64,000 nucleotides of DNA from Cyanobacteria bacterium REEB67. Lineage in GTDB: Bacteria > Cyanobacteriota > Vampirovibrionia > Obscuribacterales > Obscuribacteraceae. A program made the translations under genes and the position numbers. The stretch lies in contig JAGXAB010000017.1 in assembly GCA_018971775.1 (NCBI GenBank), positions 1 to 64,000 of the forward strand, read 5' to 3'. Under the pieces are notes generated by a model. That model was not told the DNA's origin, ran no database searches, and worked only from the letters and a program-made list of their open reading frames with translations. Of the stretch, positions 8,173-17,499 are shown piece by piece (positions within the stretch are counted from its first letter, which is position 1; every line of letters begins with the position of its first letter).

Positions 8173-11100
8173 GTGCAAAACACACAACGATCGATGCAAA
8201 TGCCAAATAGAGTACCGCCGCAACCGGAAGAATGCCGAGATGCGGTGCATTGGTTTGTCGACTCGGTCGGTCTTTATATGGGTTCGGTCCGCGGCCTGTT
8301 TTTATCAGACTATTCCGAGGAGCAGGAAGCGCTGCTCGAAGCGGCGGTGATCAATTTCAAATCACGCGGCGTCACGACCATGGTCGTCTCCGGCGACATG
8401 CTCTACAAGCAGGCGGAATATCTTTTCCGTCATGCCGTCGCCCAGAGCCCTTTTGGTCGGCCTCTATTGAGCAAGATGGAGCTCGATATGCTCGACGCCG
8501 ATGTCGTCATAGTCAAAGACTTGCGCCCGCCCCAGACGCCTCCGGAGCTCTGGTATCTCTACCATCACCTTCTTTATCCGCGTGCTCTCGGTCAAAAGAC
8601 CCTGCTTCTTTCTACGCCGCTGAGTTACGATCAATTCCTTGCCGACGGTGCTCAGTGCGATGATCTAGAATATGCCGGTCGTCGCATAACCTGGGAAAAA
8701 GTCTGCTGGTTGCTCGATGGCATCATGATCGACCTGCATCATTTTCGGCAGTTGCGATCTGAAAACTTGCCGCCCATGCTCAAGGGCGAATATTTCCTTT
8801 ATAAGACCGTGGTCAGTCGCGGCTTGAAGCTGACGCCGCAATACGTCCTCGGCGATTACAGTGTCGATTTTGCTATGATCGAGCGCGGCAATAAGTTAGC
8901 CATCGAATGCGATGTCCTGGCCAGTCTGGATCAGCCGAACAAGGGCAGTTTCGATGCTAAACGGACGCTTGTTTTACTTTCTGATGGTTGGAAACTTTTG
9001 CGTTTTACTACCATCGATTTGCTCTCCAATCTCGGCGAGTGCGCCGACGCTGTCGAAGAGACATGGGTGAAAGGCTATAAGAAATCACCAGCCGGCCGTT
9101 TGATTTCCGGTCAGACATCTTCGAGTTTTTTGGAATTACCTGTCGAAGATGACGTGCAGCGACTGGCGATTATAAATGGTGCCGGTCCGGTTGCCATCAC
9201 CGGTGGTGCGGGTACCGGCAAAAGTACTTGTATTATCCGCCGGGTTGCTTATTTATTAGCTCAGGGAGTCAATCCTGAGCGCATCTTGATCATCTCGCAC
9301 AATACCGACAGTGTTCGCGCTTTGCGTGAGGAAGTCGAAATACTGGTAGATCGCGCCACCGTTTTGAAGCTCGCCTTTTATAGCTGGAATGAGCTCGGTC
9401 TCAAGCTCTTAAAAGAAAACACCGGTGCAATTAAACGCAAGCCTCCTTTGAAAGTCGAGGCTAATCCGCAAAGAATTATTCAGCGTTTATTGACCAAATT
9501 TAGAAAGGATCTCGATCAACTGACGTTGGAATTGGCTGAGGAACTGGAAGAATTCACCATAGCCTCCTTGATTTCACTCTACAAAGCCAATCTCGTCACG
9601 CCCAAGCATGTCAAAGACAAGGCCAAGAGTACTGTTGATGAGCTGGTCGCCAAGGTCTATCAAGGCTATGAGGACCAGCTGCAAAAGTCCAACAAGATCG
9701 ATCGCGACGACATGGTCTCGATGGCGGCTCAACTGTTGGCCGACAATGCCGATATTCGCGCTCGCTATCAATACCAATATGACTTTGTCATCGTCGATGA
9801 ATTTCAAGATGCCAACGCCGCCGCCGATTTACTGGCCAGGGTGCTGGCCCTGCCTCAGGATAATCTCTACATCGCCGGCGACGAAGACGAGTCCATTTTT
9901 GAAAGCAAAGGTGCTCTGCCCAAAATTCTCTCGGATGTTTCAGTGCGTTTGCCCAACGGTCGTTGCTATGTGCTCGAGCGCAACTGGCGCAACCACCCGC
10001 AGATAGTGGAGGCGGCTATCCGTCTGGTCGGTGGTTTGCACAAAAGGCGCATTGCTAAAGAGATGGTCCCCGGCTGGGACATGCCCGATAACGACGCGAT
10101 CATCGGTCCTTACCTGGCCGAGTCCGAAGGACAGGAAGCGGAATGGGTGGCAAACGAAATCCAGGCTCTGCTCGACAGCGGGCGTCATCCGCAGGATATC
10201 GCTATCCTCTATCGTTATAACCGTTATGCCTCGATGGTCGAGGAAGCCCTTTTTCGCAAGGGTATCAAATGTCTAACGACAAATCCTGATTCGACAATGG
10301 TACCGGATGAGGTGGCTGACGTCATGGCCTTCCTGCGTCTGGTTATGGATCCGGATGGACCGAAGGCGCGCGAATCGTTCGAGCGTGTCTGTCAGTTGCG
10401 CTCCAAAGAAGTTGATCCCAAGCTCTTTGGCACGATTGCCAGCTTCGCCGAGGCGAACAATTTATCTTTTCTCAAAGCTGTGGAAATCTATTCCGAAGCG
10501 GTCGCCGATCAATCCTGTCAGGACGTTGGCCAGCTTGTTTTGATCATCCGCACGATGAATCATGAAAATCTGCCGCCCGCTGAAACCATTGCTTTGCTCA
10601 AGCGCACCCAGCGTTTGAATGAATACTATAAGTCGGTGAAAGTGCCTCCCGGTGTCAATTATGAACCGATGCGCAAGCTCGGTCAGCTGGAAGAAGAAGC
10701 GCGTAAATATAAAACAGTTTCGGAATTCGTCAAAAGTCAGCAGTCCGCTCTCAAGGGCGGCGGTGAAAAAGGCGAGAGCGAACCGGTTGTCTATATTTTG
10801 AGTTTGCACGAGGCTAAGGGCAAAGAATTTCCTGTGGTCTTCCTGACCGGTCTGGCCGAGGGGCTATTTCCGTCTGAGACGGCAAACGATCCCGAAGAGG
10901 AGCGCAGGCTCTGCTATCTCGGTGTGACCCGCGCCAAAGATCTGCTCTATCTCTCGTACCCCAGTCAGTTTAATAATGTGCCGCTGGCGCCTTCGCCCTA
11001 CCTTGTCGATATGGGTCTGGTTTCCGAAGAGCCGCAGCCGCAAGCCTTTGCCCCCGGTCAAATGCCAGGTCAGATGCCTGGTCAGATCCCTGGACAAGTG

Positions 11101-13833
11101 CCGGCTCAGTCTCAGCAAATGCCCCCTCAAATAGCGCAGCAGCAAAATCCCGGTATTGCGCAGCGGCCCGGGCAACCGGCTCAAGCGAATCAAGCTACTC
11201 AGGCGGCTCCAGCTCCGACTGGTCCGATTTTGCGACCGGCCGGTACGCAACAGGCGCAACTGGCCGCACAGCAGCAAGCGCAACTGGCTGCACAACAACA
11301 GGCCCAGCTGGCCGCTCAACAGCAAGCGCAACTGGCCGCTCAGCAGCAAGCGCACCTGGTCGCACAACAACAACAAGCTCAGCTGGCTTCGCAGCAGCAG
11401 GCGCAACTTGCCGCGCAGCAGCAGGCGCAACTTGCCGCGCAGCAGCAGGCTCAGCTTGCCGCGCAACAGCAAGCTCAACTTGTCGCTCAACAGCAAGCTC
11501 AGCTACTTGCCCGGCAACAGGCCGAGCAAGCTGCTCAACAAGCGGCGGCCCTGAAAGCTCAACAAGCAGCCGCAGCCATTGCTGCTCAGCAACAGGCTGA
11601 GCAGGAGGCATTGCTGAGGGCTCAGGAGGAAGCCGCTGCCCTTGCTCAGAAACAAGCTGAAGAAGAAGCACAGATGCGCGCTGCCGAAGAAGCGCGTCTG
11701 CGGGCCCAGCAAGAGGAGCAGGAAAGACAACAAGCTCTGGAGCATGCTCGTTCGCAGGAAGAGGCGCAAAAACGCGCCGCCCAGGTAGCGGCGCTGCGCG
11801 AACAACAAGAAGCGCTTGTGCGAGCTCAGAAAGCAGCACAGGAACAAGCCCAGCACGAAGCTCTATTACGCGCTCAGGAAGAAGAGCGCATCAAAGCAGA
11901 AGAACAACAACAGGCCATGCGCGTCAAAGAAGCGCAGGAAGAGGAGTTTATCCGCCAGCAGCAATTGCTGGTCGTGGCACAGCGTGAAGAAGCTCAGCGT
12001 CGTGCTCAGGAGAGCGCGGCTTTGATTGCCCAGCAAGAAGCTCAGATGCTGGCTTTGCGCGAGCAAGAAGCGGTTTTGAGAGCGGAGCAGGCGGCGCAAT
12101 TGCTGATCGAGCAAGAAAACGAGCAGCGCCGTCTCGAGGAAGCAGAAGCCCTCAGAGCTCAACAGGTTGCCGCCCATATATCAGAAGTGGAAGCCCGCGA
12201 ACGCGCCGAAGCTCTCGCTCAAGAACAAGCGGCTCTCGCTCAGCAGAGAGCTCAGCAGGCTCAGCAGTTGCTTTTTCAGAGCAAGACCCCGGCCGAGCCA
12301 CAACCTTTGCCGATGCCCGTGCCCGAGCCGGAAGCTCCCAAAAAAGGCAAAGGCAAGAAAGGCAAAGCCGCCGCCGCAGCAGCAGCTGCTTCCGATCCGC
12401 CCAAAGAAGACTTTTCTCCTTCCGTGCCAATCAGTGCGCCACCATCAGCAGTGCCCCTACTTGCCGAGGGCTCCGATCCAGGTTTGCCGCCGTCTTCGAC
12501 CGGCAACTTCCCGGTTATAAATGAAAACGAGATTGATCGGGTCGATTTTGCCGGGCAGAGTGCCGATCAGTATGTCGCTCCCCTTCCCTCGCAAATTGCC
12601 GCTCAGGCTGCCGATCAATATGTGGCCCCTCTATCGCCGCAGGACATAAGTGCGGGGAATGCCAGTGCTATTCCTTCTAATCTCTCTAATCCTTCTAATC
12701 CGGCTAATTTTTCTCCTCATACCAGAAAACTGCCCAGCCTGCCTGGTGATGGCAGTGATGTAGCCTCTTCCGGCGCACCACAGGCTCCTCTTCAACCAGC
12801 TGCCGATGCCTGGGGAGATCAGTCCGCATCGCTAGCCGCCGCTGCTGGTGTCACATCTTACGAAGGCGGTGGCCTTTATGCCTATGACGAGGATCAGCTC
12901 GAAGAAGGCCAGGAAGTACACGTAGTCTTTACGCCTGAACAAATGCAGTCACCGCCTGTCGCTCAAAGTGCGCCACAGCCTCAACCAGGCATGGATCCGA
13001 TGACCCAGCAGTATGCTCCGCAGCCGATGCAAATGCCTGCTGAGTCTCAGGCGCAGCTGCAGGCTTATAACCAGCAACAGTTAGCGCAGCCTGCGCCGGC
13101 GCAGATACAAGCGCCGCCCCTACAGCCCGCACAACTTTCACAGCCAATACAACCCGGGCCGCAAACATCACAACCGGCGGCACCCGATCCAAGGGATGTA
13201 TTCTGGAACAACGTCAATAGCGCCATGCACAACGGTGTGCAAGAAGTGCCATCCACCGGTGGTGCTGCTCCGGCCGGCTATGGTGCGGCAGCGCGGGCGG
13301 CCGCTGCGCGCGATACGCAAGCAAACATTCCGATCAATCCCTACATGCAAGATCCTGCGGAATTTGAGCCGGATGGCATCGCCGTACCTGGTCCAATGTC
13401 CATGCAAGTATCTAAGCAATTTCCTGATGGCGTCCCGCAGCCTGCTATGCCTGCCGCTCCCAAGCGTGCGCCGCAGCAGCAGGCCATGCCGCATGCGTTG
13501 CCACCGGCACCGACTCATTCTCATAAACCGGGCTTTGCCTGTCCGGGATGCAACGCGCTCCTAGAGGCCGGCTCCAGATTTTGCGGTGAATGCGGCTTCC
13601 GTTTAGAAGTGCGCATTATCGCCTGTCACCTTTGCGGCGCTCCCCTCGAGCCCAATTCTCGTTTTTGTGGTGAGTGTGGTTCGCAACTTCATGACAAAAA
13701 TATAGCCCAGGGGGCAATGGCCGGCCAGGCCCCGGCAATTTCAGAAGAACAGCGGCGCTACGAGACTTATCTGTCTGGCCAAAAGCCTTCGCAGCAAGGT
13801 TGGGTGACCAAGCTGAAGAAGCTGCTGGATTGA
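8173..13833 (+). CDS. Giant DUF559 nuclease / UvrD-type SF1 helicase / double zinc-ribbon protein
   Basis: A 1886-residue multidomain protein. Residues 1-200 resemble the C-terminal part of a DnaC/IstB AAA+ module (LDADVVIVKDL, then LLYPRALGQKTLLLSTPLS) but have no Walker A. Residues about 203-300 match the DUF559/Vsr-like nuclease pattern: VDF with D232, IECD with E245 and D247, FDAKR, then DGWKLLRF. Residues about 325-945 are an SF1 UvrD/PcrA helicase: Walker A GGAGTGKS (344-351), Walker B DEFQD (about 542-546), GDEDESIF, the ERNWRNHPQ motif, and EERRLCYLGVTRAK (about 908-921). Residues 950-1425 are an Ala/Gln/Glu coiled coil with an eight-residue tandem repeat. A Pro/Ala linker then leads to two zinc ribbons (C-x2-C pairs, about 1787-1840). 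Ordinary UvrD is about 720 residues. DNA cleavage or repair is inferred; a defence role is possible but has no partner genes. GTG start. Confidence 0.85.
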   Translation: MQNTQRSMQMPNRVPPQPEECRDAVHWFVDSVGLYMGSVRGLFLSDYSEEQEALLEAAVINFKSRGVTTMVVSGDMLYKQAEYLFRHAVAQSPFGRPLLSKMELDMLDADVVIVKDLRPPQTPPELWYLYHHLLYPRALGQKTLLLSTPLSYDQFLADGAQCDDLEYAGRRITWEKVCWLLDGIMIDLHHFRQLRSENLPPMLKGEYFLYKTVVSRGLKLTPQYVLGDYSVDFAMIERGNKLAIECDVLASLDQPNKGSFDAKRTLVLLSDGWKLLRFTTIDLLSNLGECADAVEETWVKGYKKSPAGRLISGQTSSSFLELPVEDDVQRLAIINGAGPVAITGGAGTGKSTCIIRRVAYLLAQGVNPERILIISHNTDSVRALREEVEILVDRATVLKLAFYSWNELGLKLLKENTGAIKRKPPLKVEANPQRIIQRLLTKFRKDLDQLTLELAEELEEFTIASLISLYKANLVTPKHVKDKAKSTVDELVAKVYQGYEDQLQKSNKIDRDDMVSMAAQLLADNADIRARYQYQYDFVIVDEFQDANAAADLLARVLALPQDNLYIAGDEDESIFESKGALPKILSDVSVRLPNGRCYVLERNWRNHPQIVEAAIRLVGGLHKRRIAKEMVPGWDMPDNDAIIGPYLAESEGQEAEWVANEIQALLDSGRHPQDIAILYRYNRYASMVEEALFRKGIKCLTTNPDSTMVPDEVADVMAFLRLVMDPDGPKARESFERVCQLRSKEVDPKLFGTIASFAEANNLSFLKAVEIYSEAVADQSCQDVGQLVLIIRTMNHENLPPAETIALLKRTQRLNEYYKSVKVPPGVNYEPMRKLGQLEEEARKYKTVSEFVKSQQSALKGGGEKGESEPVVYILSLHEAKGKEFPVVFLTGLAEGLFPSETANDPEEERRLCYLGVTRAKDLLYLSYPSQFNNVPLAPSPYLVDMGLVSEEPQPQAFAPGQMPGQMPGQIPGQVPAQSQQMPPQIAQQQNPGIAQRPGQPAQANQATQAAPAPTGPILRPAGTQQAQLAAQQQAQLAAQQQAQLAAQQQAQLAAQQQAHLVAQQQQAQLASQQQAQLAAQQQAQLAAQQQAQLAAQQQAQLVAQQQAQLLARQQAEQAAQQAAALKAQQAAAAIAAQQQAEQEALLRAQEEAAALAQKQAEEEAQMRAAEEARLRAQQEEQERQQALEHARSQEEAQKRAAQVAALREQQEALVRAQKAAQEQAQHEALLRAQEEERIKAEEQQQAMRVKEAQEEEFIRQQQLLVVAQREEAQRRAQESAALIAQQEAQMLALREQEAVLRAEQAAQLLIEQENEQRRLEEAEALRAQQVAAHISEVEARERAEALAQEQAALAQQRAQQAQQLLFQSKTPAEPQPLPMPVPEPEAPKKGKGKKGKAAAAAAAASDPPKEDFSPSVPISAPPSAVPLLAEGSDPGLPPSSTGNFPVINENEIDRVDFAGQSADQYVAPLPSQIAAQAADQYVAPLSPQDISAGNASAIPSNLSNPSNPANFSPHTRKLPSLPGDGSDVASSGAPQAPLQPAADAWGDQSASLAAAAGVTSYEGGGLYAYDEDQLEEGQEVHVVFTPEQMQSPPVAQSAPQPQPGMDPMTQQYAPQPMQMPAESQAQLQAYNQQQLAQPAPAQIQAPPLQPAQLSQPIQPGPQTSQPAAPDPRDVFWNNVNSAMHNGVQEVPSTGGAAPAGYGAAARAAAARDTQANIPINPYMQDPAEFEPDGIAVPGPMSMQVSKQFPDGVPQPAMPAAPKRAPQQQAMPHALPPAPTHSHKPGFACPGCNALLEAGSRFCGECGFRLEVRIIACHLCGAPLEPNSRFCGECGSQLHDKNIAQGAMAGQAPAISEEQRRYETYLSGQKPSQQGWVTKLKKLLD
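11254..11520 (+). repeat. Eleven tandem 24-bp units coding AQLAAQQQ
   Basis: The helicase gene contains 11 in-frame units of the octapeptide AQLAAQQQ or close variants (AHLVAQQQQ, AQLASQQQ, AQLVAQQQ, AQLLARQQ). One unit carries an extra Gln, giving 89 residues. Synonymous codons vary between units (gcgcaactggcc against gctcagcttgcc), so the array is not newly expanded everywhere, though two or three central units are nearly identical. An eight-residue period is unusual for a coiled coil. Confidence 0.85.
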
Positions 13834-13843
13834 GGCTTTTTAG

Positions 13844-14440
13844 TTGAACTGCTCATACGTTTGTGCTTTTATTTGTTTTACTAGCCTGTTTCAAGTCCCT
13901 GCAGCTCGAGCTGACGAAACGCGAAGAGACTTGCTGGGGCGCGAGGTTAGCGATTGTCGATGGGGATCGCCAAATTCTTTAAGAGCATCTGAGTTGCGTC
14001 AAAAGGGTGATTTTCTTAACGCCATCCGCCTCTATAGCGAGGAAATTACTAAAGAAGGTTCCCTTGCGGATACAGGTCTTTACTTTGCGCGCGGCGAAAC
14101 CTATTTTCAAATGAAAGAATACGAAAAGGCTATTGAAAGCTATTCTGTGGCCAGCTCTAAAAATCCAAGTGATCCCTCCGCCAGTCTTCAACTTGCCTAT
14201 TGTTGGTACAAACTAGGCGACTACAGGAAGGCACGTATTGATCTGCGTGATTCGATGAGAATTTCTCCAACCATTAACGCGCGATGCTTGAGTGGACTTT
14301 TGCATGCTCGGGAAGGCAAAAAAGAAGAAGCACTGGCAGAGCTTAATGACTGCTGCAAGAAAGATAATGCCTCTTATCTAACTTCAGAGCAACTAACCGA
14401 GGCGCAAAAAACGATAGTCCTTTTGCAAAGGACGAAATAG
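13844..14440 (+). CDS. Secreted tetratricopeptide-repeat protein
   Basis: TTG at 13844 starts ten bases after the helicase stop. A hydrophobic segment with several cysteines (SYVCAFICFTSLFQVPAARA) looks like a signal peptide cut before DETRR. The 198-residue protein then has about three TPR units: the ALRLYSEE-like helix pair near 60-80, GLYFARGETYFQMKEYEKAI, and LQLAYCWYKLGDYRKARIDL. The TPR consensus (G/A at position 8, A at 20) is clear in the last two. It probably binds another protein in the periplasm; the partner is unknown. It may be co-transcribed with the helicase gene, but its export argues against a direct functional link. Confidence 0.75.
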   Translation: MNCSYVCAFICFTSLFQVPAARADETRRDLLGREVSDCRWGSPNSLRASELRQKGDFLNAIRLYSEEITKEGSLADTGLYFARGETYFQMKEYEKAIESYSVASSKNPSDPSASLQLAYCWYKLGDYRKARIDLRDSMRISPTINARCLSGLLHAREGKKEEALAELNDCCKKDNASYLTSEQLTEAQKTIVLLQRTK

Positions 14441-14445
14441 AGGCC

Positions 14446-15045
14446 CTATTCCTGAGCCGAGGTCCGTACTGTAATGTCGGACGTTCTGCGCCGATTATTT
14501 TCCGCTTTCAGTGCTTCTTGTTGCTTTTCGATCAAGCTGTCTATAGTCGGTAAAAAGTCCGTCAGATGCTCGTCGTGTTCTGGGCCGCCCTCATACGGGC
14601 GACAATGGATGAAGTGCTTGTCCAGGATGAGGTTGAAGTCATCCATGCTCATCAGACCGCGTTTGCGGCCGAGCCAGGTCATTTTGTAGCCGATGCCCAG
14701 ACTTTCTCCGGACATGTCGTCAATGAGGACAAAGTTTTCCGGCCGGCTGAGCTCGTGCACATTGTCAGGGCCCCAGATTTTGTCCACCATGTCGATCATG
14801 CCAAGCTCGGTCAGCACTCTGGTCTGAAAAACTGAATGGCCGAGCGAGAGGATGTGCACTTTGTATTTTTGGCCAAGGGCTTCTAGAAACTGATGGGCTG
14901 TAGGTCTTGCTTCCGTGGCGACGAATTTCCACTGATAGAAAAATTTGTTTTTGCGCTTGTCGAAGAGCAGCTGTTTGCACAGCATGGGATAAACGTCAGT
15001 TTTGACGAGGGTCAGATCGCAGTCTACAAAGACCAGCTCTTTCAA
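14446..15045 (-). CDS. HAD-superfamily phosphatase-like protein
   Basis: The N-terminus carries the HAD nucleophile motif VFVDCDLTLVKTD (D9 and D11; the second Asp acts as acid/base). Motif IV is probably ENFVLIDDMSG, with paired Asp residues binding magnesium, and HILSLGHSVFQT fits motif II (Ser). The 199-residue length suits a capless or small-cap HAD enzyme. The C-terminal 60 residues (CRPYEGGPEHDEH onward) are His/Glu/Asp-rich and not typical. TTG start at 15045. Substrate unknown. It is convergent with the TPR gene, five bases away. Confidence 0.75.
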   Translation of the reverse strand: MKELVFVDCDLTLVKTDVYPMLCKQLLFDKRKNKFFYQWKFVATEARPTAHQFLEALGQKYKVHILSLGHSVFQTRVLTELGMIDMVDKIWGPDNVHELSRPENFVLIDDMSGESLGIGYKMTWLGRKRGLMSMDDFNLILDKHFIHCRPYEGGPEHDEHLTDFLPTIDSLIEKQQEALKAENNRRRTSDITVRTSAQE

Positions 15046-15167
15046 TTTTCAGCCCATTTTCGCAGTAGTGACGGAGCTAATAGTCTAATAGTATCCTCTC
15101 TCCATGTGCCATTAATAGAGCCCCTCAAAACGGCGGCGTTTTACAATCAGGATCGCCGAGACTTTCC

Positions 15168-16046
15168 TCAGTGGTAGCGACCCTTCTTCAAAATTTCAAT
15201 CGGTTTGGAAGGCCCTTTGTCAGTGCTTTTTGGCCGATCGTCCAGTTTGCTTATGTCGCTGACTTGAGTAAAGTCGGTCGGTAAGGCAAAAGCGTCGCCT
15301 GTCGATTTGAGCGCTTTGAATTCGTTGGTGAGCAGCAAGGTGTGGAGCTGGTCGGTGAGATCGACGTATTTAAATCGCAGAGGAAAGCCCTGCCCGGCAA
15401 ATTCTGGAATGCCGTAAAAGCGACTGAGGATTATCTTTGCTTGCCTGGGCAATTTGTCTAGTGGACCACCATCGGCGATGATCAGTTCCCCATACTTGGC
15501 GAAGCGCGGGCCGGCAAAGCCTCTCTCCAGTTCTTTCAACTGTTTGCTTTCGAAGGCTTTATTTGTTTCGCAGCCGACGGCGGCAATGCCGTTTACTGTA
15601 GTTTTAGCGGCACGCTTCAGAGGGAGGATGTTAAGATTGATACCGCCGGTGATGGCGGTCACATCTTTGTTAGTGCCGGAATATTTGTTATAAGGATAGC
15701 TGCAGATGCGTCTGGAGCGCGGCATCAGTATGTGGACTGTCCAATCCGGCGCGTGGGCGATCAGGCCGATGCCGTTTTTGCGGTCCGTCACTTTCAATGC
15801 TTCTGAGCTGACAAGGACATCTTTATCCCCGAGTACAGCGCTTGTCTGATAGAGCGAGTAATGATCGTTTGCTATCGGGGCAGCCGGTGCCGCAACCGAC
15901 GCTGGTTTGCTTGCCTGTGTGGCTGCCGATTTCGCCGGTGCGGCGAGGCTGGCCGCAGTGGAAATAATCGCCGCAATGGCCAGGGTCAGGCAAAAAAATG
16001 TCAGAACCCGGTAATCAGACTTTGGATGGGAGGATTTTTTCAACAA
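15168..16046 (-). CDS. Secreted protein of unknown function, downstream of coaE
   Basis: The longest frame opens at GTG 16079, inside coaE. I prefer TTG at 16046 (AGG nine bases upstream), which puts two lysines before the hydrophobic core and gives a good signal peptide (VLTFFCLTLAIAAIISTAA, cut near SLAAPA). The overlap with coaE is then about 30 bases. After an Ala/Pro/Ser linker the mature domain (about 55-280) is mixed alpha/beta. It has motifs such as SSEALKVTDRKNGI and DWTVHILMPRSRRICSY, reminiscent of LolA-like outer-membrane carriers or DUF4412-type proteins, but the match is too weak to name. It appears to be the last gene of a minus-strand operon with coaE and the gene at 16689. 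Confidence 0.65.
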   Translation of the reverse strand: MLKKSSHPKSDYRVLTFFCLTLAIAAIISTAASLAAPAKSAATQASKPASVAAPAAPIANDHYSLYQTSAVLGDKDVLVSSEALKVTDRKNGIGLIAHAPDWTVHILMPRSRRICSYPYNKYSGTNKDVTAITGGINLNILPLKRAAKTTVNGIAAVGCETNKAFESKQLKELERGFAGPRFAKYGELIIADGGPLDKLPRQAKIILSRFYGIPEFAGQGFPLRFKYVDLTDQLHTLLLTNEFKALKSTGDAFALPTDFTQVSDISKLDDRPKSTDKGPSKPIEILKKGRYH

Positions 16047-16683
16047 GCAGTTTGACCTGTCTTTCGGTTTCGGCTTCACTAAAGCTATTGTCGATCACTT
16101 GATCGGCAGCTTTTACTTTGCTGTCCTGTGGCAGTTGAGCCGCAAGGCGGCTGTCGATCTCGGCATCGCTCAGATGATCGCGTGCTTTCAATCTTTCGCG
16201 CAAGATCGGTTCGGCCGTATAAACCGTCCAGACCTGATCGTATTCCCCTTGCAAATTGGACTCGAATAAGAGCGGCACCTGCACGGCTACGAGCCGCTCG
16301 TCTTTTAAATTTTCCACTTCGCGGCGCAGGGCGAGAATAGTATTGGGATGTACTATTTGCTCCAGTTTACGTCTGGATTCTTCGGAGGCAAAAACGATTT
16401 GACCGAGCTTCTTGCGATCGATCTCATGGTTGCTCCAGGCCCCTGAGCAGCTGCTTTCCAGGCCCGTTTTCGCGGTAATTTCTCCACCCAGGACCTTCTC
16501 ACCGAATTGTTCGACGATGGCTTTTTTTGTTGCCATGTCTTCGGAGAGTAGTCTGTGCACTAATTTGTCAGTATCGATGACTGTGATGCCGAGACTGGTC
16601 AGATATCTGCCCACCGCTGATTTACCGGAGCCTATCGATCCTGTTATGCCAAGAATAAAGGGTGTACTATCCGTCTTTTTCAT
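16015..16683 (-). CDS. coaE: Dephospho-CoA kinase
   Basis: Catalyses the last step of coenzyme A synthesis, ATP-dependent phosphorylation of dephospho-CoA. The 222-residue protein has the P-loop GSIGSGKS at 15-22, VIDTDKLVHRLL (the family's DAD/DTD region), the HPNTILALRREVENL segment, the VQVPLLFESNL substrate-lid motif, and RLAAQLPQDSKVKAADQVIDNS near the end (family consensus RxxxQ and ADxVIxN). All core motifs are intact and the length is normal. It sits five bases after the secreted-protein gene at 16689 and overlaps the start of the following one, so the three are likely co-transcribed. Confidence 0.95.
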   Translation of the reverse strand: MKKTDSTPFILGITGSIGSGKSAVGRYLTSLGITVIDTDKLVHRLLSEDMATKKAIVEQFGEKVLGGEITAKTGLESSCSGAWSNHEIDRKKLGQIVFASEESRRKLEQIVHPNTILALRREVENLKDERLVAVQVPLLFESNLQGEYDQVWTVYTAEPILRERLKARDHLSDAEIDSRLAAQLPQDSKVKAADQVIDNSFSEAETERQVKLLVEKILPSKV

Positions 16684-16688
16684 TTTGC

Positions 16689-17342
16689 TCAGAGACTATC
16701 CGCGTCCGGTTTACTGTTTTGATCCAAGATTGTAGCGTCCAACTGACTGAGTGCGCTCTTCAATTGGGCAAGAGTGAGGGCTCGATTATTCTTGTCGCAA
16801 AAAACGCGTAAGTCGGTCCAGGCATTGCCATCATTGTTACCGCCGTCCGCGCCCTGTTTGAGGGCGAGAATGGCGCGATCGACTCCGCCTTTTTCGTTTG
16901 GACTGCTCAAGAGGATATGCCCGGAACTAGAGCTCCAGGCGTCGATGGTGATGTTATTGGTATTGAGTATCTTGCGGATGGCGGCAAAGGTGCTGCGATA
17001 AGGACTGGCCACGCGCATAAAGGCGATTGAATTTTTGTCCAGATTGCTGTTTGGTTTGAAGAGCAACAAGGCTTTCAGTCGCCAGGCCTGGGGTAAGCTC
17101 GGTGCTAAATTGGACTTTTGCAGGGTCAAAACCTGGCCCGCTTGTGGTGTCTCCGGTGGTGGCGGTATTGGCTGACGAGTGGCCGGTGGCTGGATATTTA
17201 GTGCCGCTGCCGCTTGATTGACTGCGGGTGGGACTACTGGCGGCGGCGATTGATCCGGACCGATCATGCTGCCGTCTGTGGTTTCCTGAGCGCAAAGCGG
17301 GGGGCAAAAAATGCCGACATAGAGTAGAGCCGCCCAGGGCAT
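16689..17342 (-). CDS. Proline-rich secreted protein, unknown function
   Basis: The first residues (PWAALLYVGIFCPPLCAQ) form a signal peptide, perhaps a little short. An in-frame upstream stretch reads RARLLFI before the ATG, so a rare upstream start could lengthen it. Residues 20-70 are Pro/Gln/Ala-rich linker. The C-terminal domain of about 130 residues has hydrophobic strands (AWRLKALLLFKPN, ITIDAWSSSSGHILLS) and helices and is not one I recognise. The gene is first in the apparent operon with coaE, five bases away. Confidence 0.6.
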   Translation of the reverse strand: MPWAALLYVGIFCPPLCAQETTDGSMIGPDQSPPPVVPPAVNQAAAALNIQPPATRQPIPPPPETPQAGQVLTLQKSNLAPSLPQAWRLKALLLFKPNSNLDKNSIAFMRVASPYRSTFAAIRKILNTNNITIDAWSSSSGHILLSSPNEKGGVDRAILALKQGADGGNNDGNAWTDLRVFCDKNNRALTLAQLKSALSQLDATILDQNSKPDADSL

Positions 17343-17499
17343 AATAAATAGTAATCTCGCTCTAATTGTTATGGCTCCAATTCTTTCCAGTCCAGCAGCA
17401 TTTTATTCGTTTTACGGACTCTGGTCTTCACACCCTCAACACGGAAAATGTTTACAATAGCAGTAGTGGTGGTTCAGGCGCATTTTATAGCAGGTACAT

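Noticed and set aside
11254..11520. Tandem array considered as a CRISPR-like repeat
   Set aside because: Units are contiguous and in frame, with no spacers; it is a protein-coding repeat. The 57-bp array at 48428 was rejected for the same reason.
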